A stretch of DNA of 61,404 bases from Bacteroidales bacterium UBA4345 (GTDB lineage: Bacteria; Bacteroidota; Bacteroidia; Bacteroidales; Paludibacteraceae). The notes under the pieces were generated by a model. It made no database searches and had not been told where the DNA came from. It worked only from the letters and a program-made list of their open reading frames with translations. Positions 55,097 to 61,404 of the stretch are shown in pieces. Both the position numbers and the translations under genes were made by a program. The stretch covers positions 1 through 61,404 of the forward strand of contig DGTD01000030.1 in the NCBI GenBank assembly GCA_002396385.1, read 5' to 3'. How positions within the stretch are numbered: the first letter of the stretch is position 1; every line of letters starts with the position of its first letter.

Positions 55097-55133
55097 GGGG
55101 GTAAACACCGTATAGTCGTGTTTACCCCTTTTT
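55097..55133 (+). terminator. Intrinsic terminator of the type B surface protein gene
   Basis: GGGGTAAACAC/GTGTTTACCCC, an 11-bp perfect stem with a 9-base loop, followed by TTTTT. It lies 27 bp after the stop at 55070. A -7 box TATATTTG at 55312-55319 could restart transcription for the two genes that follow. Confidence 0.93.
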
Positions 55134-55365
55134 GTCTTCAGACACCCCCCAATAGTATTATGCTTGCCGCATTAAAAATACCGCTTGCCTTATATATAGA
55201 TGGGTTTATGCCTTTGGGCCATCTGTATTACCAGACGGAAGTACCAAATACTAATTGTCAACATTCCAACTTTTTTAAGGTCACAGATGACGAACAAATC
55301 GAAAGTTTCTATATATTTGTTGCTACAATGTGTTACTGAATTATTAAAACAAACAACACTGTACC

Positions 55366-55836
55366 ATGAATCGACTCATCCAAATACTGTTGATATTATT
55401 CGTGCCATGTGCCGTAATGGCGCAACAAAATACGGTGGTAGCTGGCGGTGACGCAAGTGGAAAGACAGGCAGTTTCTCTTATTCTGTTGGTCAGTTTGTA
55501 TACCTTGGAGAAAGTAACGAAGACGAAGAGATGGTTGCTGGTTTGCAACAGGTGGAAGATGACGAGGTTTACGATTATAACAAAATGTGCGATGACGTGC
55601 AGATAACCATTACACCGAATCCCACTCCCGATTATATAACTGTATATCTGAACGACGACTTTGCCAAGTACCGTTATGTGCTGACCGATGCAATGGGAAA
55701 GTTTTGCACCGAAGGCGAGTTTAGTGATGGATATGAGAGGTTGAACCTGATGGGCTTGTCGAATGGAGTCTATGTCCTTCGGGTATTTTGCTCCAAAGAC
55801 GAATCGGTAATTTTCAAAATTATTAAAAGACGATAA
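55366..55836 (+). CDS. Short type IX secreted protein (type A sorting domain)
   Basis: 156 residues. Signal peptide MNRLIQILLILFVPCAVMAQ; a short domain QNTVVAGGDASGKTGSFSYSVGQFVY and AGLQQV typical of small Bacteroidota exported proteins; then a T9SS type A sorting domain from about residue 80 (ITITPNPTPDYITVYL...LTDAMGKFCTEGEF...LSNGVYVLRVF...IFKIIKRR). Most of the protein is the sorting domain, so the effective surface-exposed part is tiny. It ends 9 bp before the adhesin gene and probably shares its transcript. Confidence 0.88.
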   Translation: MNRLIQILLILFVPCAVMAQQNTVVAGGDASGKTGSFSYSVGQFVYLGESNEDEEMVAGLQQVEDDEVYDYNKMCDDVQITITPNPTPDYITVYLNDDFAKYRYVLTDAMGKFCTEGEFSDGYERLNLMGLSNGVYVLRVFCSKDESVIFKIIKRR

Positions 55837-55845
55837 ACTGTGTAT

Positions 55846-58800
55846 ATGAAGAAGGTACTACTACCCATAGCGCTTTGCCTCTCAATGATGGCAGCAGCAA
55901 ATGCCCCACAAACTATAACCTACCAGGCTGTTGTTCGAAACGATGTACACAAGTTGGTTCGTTCGAAAGCCGTGGGTGTCCGCATCAGCATCCTTAAGGG
56001 AAGTGAAAAGGGAACGGTCGTATACAAGGAGACCCGTCGGGCTACAACCAACCCGAATGGTTTGCTCACTTTCGCTATTGGCGATGACGATGCTGTTTCT
56101 ACCTACGATTTGTCTGCCATTAAATGGGAAGATGGACCGTTCTTCATCAAGTGTGAAATGGATCCCACAGGAGGAACAAAATATACGTTATCGTCTACGT
56201 CGCAGTTACTGAGTGTTCCTTACGCTCTTTATGCTGAACGAATCTCGCCAGATGCGACACCAGAATGGACACAAACGCCCGAGAAACCCGTGTACCATTA
56301 TTCAGAAATAGTTGGTGCTCCTGAAATGGTTGAGATGGAAGAAAAAGATCCATTATTCAAAAAGTCGGTAGCCGCGGGCATCACTGCAAAAGACACTGCA
56401 AGGTGGAATAAGCAACAGTCGAAAGGTAAAGAGACCGACCCGCAGTTTTCAGCATCGCCAGCTGCCGGTATCACCAAAACAGACATCAGCAATTGGAATA
56501 AAAAGCTAGACAAAATTACCGAGACTGACCCTGCCTTCCAGAAATCGGTTGCTGCAGCCATTACAAAGTCCGATACCACCCGTTGGAATAAGGTGTTGAA
56601 AATGCCCGCCTCAGTAATAACGAATGTAGATATAGCCCGCTGGAACAATAAATTGGACAGTGTAAGTGAGTCAGATCCTGTCTTCACTAATTCTGTAGCA
56701 TCTACTATTACTAAGGCTGACCTTGAAAAATGGAACAGTAAACTGGCTGAAGAAACCGATCCGACTTTTTCACAATCGGTTGCATCCGGCATTACAGCAG
56801 CCGATACCTCCCGTTGGAACAATACCGACAGACTACGGTTTCTAGAAAAACAGCCCGCCAATAGTATCACAACAACCGATATTGCCAATTGGAACAGTAA
56901 GTTAGATGGTTACACCGAGACCGATCCGACTTTTTCACAATCGGTTGCGTCAGGCATCACAGCCAAAGATACGATCCGCTGGAATGAGGCCGCAAACCTG
57001 TTTGCCAGCAAGATATCTGCTGACGACATTGAAAAATGGAACAATAAGTTAGATGACTACACCGAGACCGATCCGGCATTCTCCCAATCGGTTGCATCCA
57101 GTATTACGACAGCCGATACCGCCCGTTGGAACAATACCGACAGACTGCAGTTTTTAGAAAATCAACCGGCCAATAGTATCACAACAACCGATATTGCAAA
57201 TTGGAACAAAAAGTTGGAATCTGAGTCTGACCCTGAGTTTGCGAAGTCGTTAGCGGCAGCTATCACAGCCACCGACACCGCCCGCTGGAACGGGTTCGAT
57301 CGTTCACCTGCAAAGAGTATATCAAACAACGATATTGACAATTGGAACCGGAAATTGTCGGCAGAGTCCGATCCGGAGTTCTTTAAATCGTTGGCTGCGG
57401 GCATTACAGCCTCTGATACCGCCCGTTGGAACAAAACGCAAAAACAACCCGCCAGCAAGATAACCGATGCTGATATAGAGCGCTGGAATAACAAATTGGA
57501 CAATTACACCGAATCTGATCCAGCTTTCGCCCAGTCGGTTGCGTCCGGTATCACAGCCACCGACACCGCCCGTTGGAACAAAATGCGTCAGCTCACAGAA
57601 AAACTGGCAGGTGACATTAGCGACATAGGTGGCGGCCTGACGGAAGAATCGGACCCGCATTTTGCACAATCTGTCGCATCTGCTATTACTGTGTCCGACA
57701 CTGCGCGTTGGAACAAGTTCAACCAATCGGCAGCCAGCAAGATAAAGAAAGAAGACATCGACACCTGGAACAACAAACTTCAAGAAGAAAACGATCCTGT
57801 TTACAAACAGTCGGTTGCCGCTGGTATAGGTGAAGTAGACACTGCGCGTTGGAACAGGTTCGACCGTTCGGCTGCCGCTACAATTACAGAAGGTGATATA
57901 GAGTTCTGGAACGATATGTTGAACTATGTTCCAACCAACATCAGCTTCTTCGATAACGATGCTGGTTACGTTGACCAGAAAACCCTGCAGTTGAATAACA
58001 GTAACATGTACTATATGATGCTTCAGATTGAGAAGTATTATGAAGACTCTTTAAAGGCTGTTGCCAAAGTTCGCATCAAAAAGTACGTAGACTCTGTGGT
58101 TACTGCTGAAAACAAGAAGTTGGATTTATACAAGCAGTCGGTAAATGAGCAATTGCAGACTGTAACCAATATGCCGGCTTCGGGTATCACTAACGAGAAT
58201 ATAAACATCTGGAACAACAAACTCGATAAAGAGCAATTGCCCGAATGGGCCAAGGGCGAGAACAAACCAGTGTATAACTACACCGAGATTGCCGATGTGC
58301 CAACAAAGGTAAGCGCTTTTGAAAATGATGCACAATACATTACAAAAGCAGAATTCGACAATTATAAAGACTCAATAGGCAATGTGGTTAACAGCCTAAA
58401 GGAGGAGACCGAAGAGTTGAGAAGGCTGGTGAATGGATTACTGGCAAGGGAAACCAAGCAAAGAATCCTTCTAGACTTGACAGCCGGTGATGGGGGTAGT
58501 GTTGTCGGCAAGGGCTATTACACAATAGACTCGCTGGTAACTATTACTGCTGTTCCTGACAGTGGTTATGAGTTTGTGCGCTGGGACGATGATGTTACCA
58601 CTGCCGAAAGGCAGGTGAAGGTCGACCGTGAGGGAATTCATCTCTACGCTGAATTTAAAAAGAGCAAGTTAACGCTCACTGTTAGTGCAGAGCCTGAGGA
58701 GGCAGGTACGGTAACAGGCGGAGGAAAATATGACTATATGACTGAAGTGACAGTGACTGCTATCGATAATCCAGGATACACTTTTGTAAAGTGGAGTGAT

Positions 58801-58875
58801 GGAGGTAAACACCACAGCCATAAGGTTAAGGTAGATGCCGACAAAACCGTAACCGCCATATACACAAAGAACTAG
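55846..58875 (+). CDS. Large repeat adhesin with InlB B-type repeats
   Basis: 1009 residues from the ATG at 55846; a GTG at 55840 adds two residues. Signal peptide MKKVLLPIALCLSMMAAANA. Residues about 22-130 are a beta domain common at the N-terminus of Bacteroidota surface proteins (ITYQAVVRNDVHKLV...VGVRISIL...LLSVPYALYAE). Residues about 165-690 hold about 12 copies of a motif E(T/S)DP.F..SVA.GIT..DTARWN alternating with about nine copies of PA..IT..DI..WNNKLD. A coiled-coil-like stretch follows, then two InlB B-like repeats (GDGGSVVGKGYYTIDSLVTITAVPDSGY; EEAGTVTGGGKYDYMTEVTVTA). No T9SS sorting domain is visible. Presumably forms a long fibre. Confidence 0.85.
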   Translation: MKKVLLPIALCLSMMAAANAPQTITYQAVVRNDVHKLVRSKAVGVRISILKGSEKGTVVYKETRRATTNPNGLLTFAIGDDDAVSTYDLSAIKWEDGPFFIKCEMDPTGGTKYTLSSTSQLLSVPYALYAERISPDATPEWTQTPEKPVYHYSEIVGAPEMVEMEEKDPLFKKSVAAGITAKDTARWNKQQSKGKETDPQFSASPAAGITKTDISNWNKKLDKITETDPAFQKSVAAAITKSDTTRWNKVLKMPASVITNVDIARWNNKLDSVSESDPVFTNSVASTITKADLEKWNSKLAEETDPTFSQSVASGITAADTSRWNNTDRLRFLEKQPANSITTTDIANWNSKLDGYTETDPTFSQSVASGITAKDTIRWNEAANLFASKISADDIEKWNNKLDDYTETDPAFSQSVASSITTADTARWNNTDRLQFLENQPANSITTTDIANWNKKLESESDPEFAKSLAAAITATDTARWNGFDRSPAKSISNNDIDNWNRKLSAESDPEFFKSLAAGITASDTARWNKTQKQPASKITDADIERWNNKLDNYTESDPAFAQSVASGITATDTARWNKMRQLTEKLAGDISDIGGGLTEESDPHFAQSVASAITVSDTARWNKFNQSAASKIKKEDIDTWNNKLQEENDPVYKQSVAAGIGEVDTARWNRFDRSAAATITEGDIEFWNDMLNYVPTNISFFDNDAGYVDQKTLQLNNSNMYYMMLQIEKYYEDSLKAVAKVRIKKYVDSVVTAENKKLDLYKQSVNEQLQTVTNMPASGITNENINIWNNKLDKEQLPEWAKGENKPVYNYTEIADVPTKVSAFENDAQYITKAEFDNYKDSIGNVVNSLKEETEELRRLVNGLLARETKQRILLDLTAGDGGSVVGKGYYTIDSLVTITAVPDSGYEFVRWDDDVTTAERQVKVDREGIHLYAEFKKSKLTLTVSAEPEEAGTVTGGGKYDYMTEVTVTAIDNPGYTFVKWSDGGKHHSHKVKVDADKTVTAIYTKN

Positions 58876-58933
58876 GGAGGATGGGGCAGAACCAGATTAG
58901 GAAATGCTACTATATTTCGGTGTAAAAATCTTG

Positions 58934-59878
58934 TTACCCTATGTGTTCCATTAATATGTCGGTTCGTATATGCCCTGGGTGTAGAAGAGGAATTCGTTTG
59001 AAGTTGAACTTTTCGTAAAGGTGGATGGCGGCTTGAAGGTTGTGGTTCGTCTCCAAAAATATGCGGGTAGCTCCTAAATTGTGTGCACGGTCTAAACAAG
59101 CCTTCATCAGTTTCGATCCGATACCTTTGCCCTGCACATTAGGGTCGACTGCAAATTTGGCGAGTTCGTAATCGTACTTTTTGTTTATTGTTTTAACCAT
59201 AGAGCAAGTGCCCACGACCTTGCCCATAAATTCGGCCATAAGAATGAAACCACCTTTGTCTATAATTTTTTCAATGGGGTGGTCTAGAACAAGTCTGTCG
59301 GCTTCTTCAATCTCAAACAGTTGTGCAATCCATTGCTCGTTCAGTGCCTTGTAACCCGGGTGGTGTCGTTCGTTGTCGTAGTCGAGAATGGTAACTTTCC
59401 CGTTTTTAACTGTCCTGACCCGTTCGAGAAGAGATTTCTCACTCAATAATTTCTGCCATTCTGCTATGGCTATCCACAAGTTTTGGGTGGTGTGCTTGTT
59501 CAGTTCGCAAACAGCGGTTTCAACGTCAGCCAACACTTGTTTCATCTGTTGCCAGGTTTTTTGTCCTTTAGGGGTAAGTTTCACCTTGTTCTGTCTTTTA
59601 TCGGTGCTGTCGTCAGCTTCTTCAATCAGACTGGAAAGACTCAATTCTTTAACAATATAACTAACCGAAGGATGTGTCTGGCCTATAATTTTCGCAATTT
59701 CAGTAATCGTAGATGAACCATTTTCGGCTAGTACAGCGATGACTGGATACCATTTTGGCTGGATCTCAACATTGTAAAGGCTGTAAATCTGTTGGTTGTC
59801 CCGTGTAATCATATCGGTAAGTAGGCGAAGCCTGCTGCCTGTAGCAACCATACCGGTATGTTCGAAAAAGTTTTCCAT
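58934..59878 (-). CDS. Bifunctional MarR-type regulator / GNAT acetyltransferase
   Basis: 314 residues. N-terminal winged helix of MarR type at about 20-140 (YPVIAVLAENGSSTITEIAKIIGQTHPSVSYIVKEL...DKRQNKVKLTPKG), then a GNAT domain at about 155-305 with the acetyl-CoA loop VDPNVQGKGIGSKLMKACLDRA and a closing LYEKFNFKR. Such fusions occur in several Bacteroidota and Proteobacteria; the acetyltransferase substrate is unknown. Upstream, GTAATTGATTAC at 59889-59900 and a -7 box TAATTTTG at 59909-59902 suggest self-regulation. Confidence 0.9.
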   Translation of the reverse strand: MENFFEHTGMVATGSRLRLLTDMITRDNQQIYSLYNVEIQPKWYPVIAVLAENGSSTITEIAKIIGQTHPSVSYIVKELSLSSLIEEADDSTDKRQNKVKLTPKGQKTWQQMKQVLADVETAVCELNKHTTQNLWIAIAEWQKLLSEKSLLERVRTVKNGKVTILDYDNERHHPGYKALNEQWIAQLFEIEEADRLVLDHPIEKIIDKGGFILMAEFMGKVVGTCSMVKTINKKYDYELAKFAVDPNVQGKGIGSKLMKACLDRAHNLGATRIFLETNHNLQAAIHLYEKFNFKRIPLLHPGHIRTDILMEHIG

Positions 59879-59888
59879 CTCTAATTCC

Positions 59889-59900
59889 GTAATTGATTAC
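59889..59900. promoter_or_regulatory. Likely MarR operator in front of the regulator gene
   Basis: GTAAT-TG-ATTAC, 5-bp arms, lies between the -7 box (59909-59902) and the start codon at 59878, so binding here would block transcription. Confidence 0.4.
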
Positions 59901-59974
59901 GCAAAATTAAGGCTTTATTTTTGAAAATGTAAGCAAAAACCGATAAATAAGTAAGCAGTTACATATTTATAATG

Positions 59975-60024
59975 CAAAAATGAAGGGAAGTGTTCACTGT
60001 TTTTATTACAGTGAGACACCTCCC
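59975..60024 (-). terminator. Intrinsic terminator of the rhomboid gene
   Basis: Minus strand: GGGAGGTGTCTCACTG pairs imperfectly with CAGTGAACACTTCCC around a 9-base loop (60024-59985), followed by TTCATTTTTG. It lies about 10 bp after the stop of the rhomboid gene. Confidence 0.75.
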
Positions 60025-60033
60025 TCTAATTTT

Positions 60034-60603
60034 TTATTTACTGGAGGTAAAAATAAATCCGCATACTGCGCCACAGGCGCCTCCTATCAAATGCCCCATT
60101 TGTGAGATATTGTCTGTGAAAAACAATCCGTTTAGCACTTCTTTCCCCAAGTATAGTACAAGAACCAGAATAAAAGTCAGGGGTATTTCTCGTTCTTTAA
60201 AAGAGGTCATCGAAGCCATGATTATAAAGGCAAAAACCACCCCCGAAGCTCCTAATAATCCACTGTTGAAAAAAGTGTTATTGACAATTGCTGTAACAAA
60301 AGCCGTAACCGCAATAACTAAAAGAATTTTCAAACTACCGTATTTTTCTTCCAACATAGGTCCTAATAGAATAAATAGGAGCATATTGTTGAAATAGTGG
60401 TTGAAGTCGGCATGTCCTAGCACATGTGTAAACATGCGCAAGTAGGTAAGCGGATTAAGAAGCGACGAACTGTAAGTGACAAAGAACAGGCTGTTACTGA
60501 ATCCCATTGTCAGGTAGTTGGCAATGAGCGCAATACCAGATATAATGGCAAACCAGAGGATAACTGGTGAATTGAAAGTAACCGATAAGCCCTTACTGGT
60601 CAT
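60034..60603 (-). CDS. Rhomboid-family intramembrane serine protease
   Basis: 189 residues with six membrane helices. Catalytic Ser120 in GASG and catalytic His171 in QMGHLIGG; HxxxNN-like NHYFNNM (68-74) in helix 2. Rhomboids cut single-pass membrane substrates within the bilayer. It overlaps the upstream gene for a small secreted coiled-coil protein by 4 bp, so both are translated together. Confidence 0.93.
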   Translation of the reverse strand: MTSKGLSVTFNSPVILWFAIISGIALIANYLTMGFSNSLFFVTYSSSLLNPLTYLRMFTHVLGHADFNHYFNNMLLFILLGPMLEEKYGSLKILLVIAVTAFVTAIVNNTFFNSGLLGASGVVFAFIIMASMTSFKEREIPLTFILVLVLYLGKEVLNGLFFTDNISQMGHLIGGACGAVCGFIFTSSK

Positions 60604-60962
60604 TTCAGTATGTCTTTCACCTCGTTTGTCGTTTTTTTGGCTTCTGAAGCTACGTTGTCAGCCTCATTTTTTGTGGCGTCAGAACCCTCTTTGAAAATGT
60701 TTTTGCCTTCGTTCTTCAAGTCCTCTATCTTCTCTTTTCCTTTGTTGATAGTCTCTTTACCCTCGTCGACCTTTTCTTTTATCTCGTTAACGTCTTCCTT
60801 GAGGTCCTTTACTTTCTTTTCACCTTTTTTTATTGCATCTTTCCCGCTGTCGAGGGTTTTTTCAATCTTGTTTTTCTTGAACTTTTTCTTTGCTTGAACG
60901 TCAGTAGCGCCGAAAACGAAAACAGCCAATGCGGCTATACCTATTAGTGATCGTATACTCAT
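60600..60962 (-). CDS. Small exported coiled-coil protein
   Basis: 120 residues from the ATG at 60962; a start four codons earlier (60974) would add MFCI. A signal peptide or membrane anchor (MSIRSLIGIAALAVFVFGATDVQA) precedes a highly charged Lys/Glu-rich helix over the remaining ~95 residues (KKGEKKVKDLKEDVNEIKEKVDEG...), with an 11-residue-like repeat similar to YtxH/LEA-like proteins. A -7 box TATCTTTG lies at 61049-61042. It is the first gene of a pair with the rhomboid protease. Confidence 0.8.
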   Translation of the reverse strand: MSIRSLIGIAALAVFVFGATDVQAKKKFKKNKIEKTLDSGKDAIKKGEKKVKDLKEDVNEIKEKVDEGKETINKGKEKIEDLKNEGKNIFKEGSDATKNEADNVASEAKKTTNEVKDILK

Positions 60963-61382
60963 AATACAAAACAAGGGGAGTTAATGAATACTATGGCATT
61001 TGGCGGTATCCCCCAATCGGCCTTCTGCCAAAAAACAATAACAAAGATATAAAATGTTCTTTGTTTTCTAATCAGATAACAAAATTTGTGCCGAAGTATT
61101 AAGCGCTCTTCTGGACCCTTATTTGTAGCAGTAGTCTGGAATGACATTTTGACGCCTTACCAACCAGCTGGCCGTTTGTGTTGACGTTTGTCTTTTTCAT
61201 GCCCCCTTAATAACCATATAAATGGAATACCATTGTCTTCTACTTGATTGTCAATTAAAAAATGTCCTATTTCAATGCTATATACTGCCCGATATATGTT
61301 CAATTAAAAGACGTGGTCAAACTTTTGTTTGCGAGAGTTGCATCATAAAAACAAAATCAATATATTTGTTTTCGATAAACGA
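60963..61382. other. Gene-free stretch before the tRNA
   Basis: About 420 bp. It holds the -7 box of the coiled-coil/rhomboid operon (61049-61042, minus strand) and a -7 box TATATTTG (61361-61368) just ahead of the tRNA. No credible gene; a 62-codon minus-strand frame at 60959-61147 overlaps the promoter and lacks any protein-like character. Confidence 0.5.
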
Positions 61383-61404
61383 GGGGGATTAGCTCAGCTG
61401 GCTA
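61383..61404 (+). tRNA. 5' part of a tRNA, probably tRNA-Ala, cut by the window end
   Basis: GGGGGAT as acceptor strand, TA at positions 8-9, and the D arm GCTCAGCTGGCTA are the start of a standard tRNA; GGGGGATTAGCTCAGCTGG is typical of tRNA-Ala in Bacteroidota. The anticodon lies outside the window, so the identity is tentative. A TATATTTG -7 box ends 14 bp upstream. Confidence 0.75.

Noticed and set aside
55118..55339. 73-codon plus-strand reading frame between two surface-protein genes
   Set aside because: Its start lies inside the terminator at 55097-55133 and its end overlaps the promoter of the next gene.
60959..61147. 62-codon minus-strand reading frame
   Set aside because: It covers the -7 box and leader of the coiled-coil gene and has no recognisable protein character.

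Overview
The window reads as a chromosome-like segment of a Bacteroidota bacterium, order Bacteroidales. The evidence is the -7 promoter box TAnnTTTG (sometimes with a TTTG -33 box), type IX secretion C-terminal domains of types A and B, TonB-dependent receptors with a carboxypeptidase-regulatory N-domain, BspA-type LRR_5 proteins, FISUMP proteins, DUF4876/DUF6850 partners and a T9SS-exported GH5 cellulase. The cellulase hints at a gut or rumen habitat. Genus and species cannot be fixed from the sequence alone.

Layout. 0-8.3 kb: the end of an Rpn-type nuclease gene, then two LRR_5 proteins without signal peptides (one with an SseB-like tail, one an 1812-residue LRR/Sel1 fusion). 8.4-13.7 kb: small membrane proteins, a FISUMP protein, a lipoprotein carrying a cytosol-type TerB-J-domain tail, and a stand-alone TonB C-terminal domain protein. 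13.8-23.0 kb: a minus-strand operon with a Cys-rich lipoprotein, DUF4876, a TonB receptor, a DUF6850 barrel, a second TonB receptor and an HMA protein, likely for metal or metal-chelate uptake. 23.2-27.6 kb: a pair of half-size ABC transporters and an LCM-type methyltransferase. 27.7-30.6 kb: ZIP metal transporter, rubredoxin, thioredoxin and OxyR.

30.6-42.9 kb is the unusual part. It is strongly AT-rich and holds, in order, about eleven tandem copies of a ~343-bp non-coding repeat (31.57-35.05 kb), a small membrane protein, a dnaB helicase gene preceded in the same operon by a Rep_3-type (plasmid-like) initiator gene, and about 29 copies of a 16-bp iteron-like word, TTCCCAAATTTGTCGT, at 62-90 bp spacing (38.94-40.96 kb). 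This looks like a replication origin of plasmid type serving a large replicon: a chromosome, a chromid, or an integrated megaplasmid.

42.9-50.8 kb: MBL-fold hydrolase and Nudix hydrolase, two T9SS-exported proteins (one a GH5 cellulase), DUF805, an outer-membrane barrel and an orphan adenine methyltransferase. 51.2-58.9 kb: a candidate sRNA, a 55-residue protein, a second FISUMP protein, and a surface-protein cluster whose first gene (T9SS type B) sits behind a near-perfect sigma-54 (-24/-12) promoter, followed by a T9SS type A protein and a 1009-residue repeat adhesin. 58.9-61.4 kb: a MarR-GNAT fusion, a rhomboid protease with a small secreted coiled-coil partner, and the first 22 bases of a tRNA, probably tRNA-Ala, running off the end.
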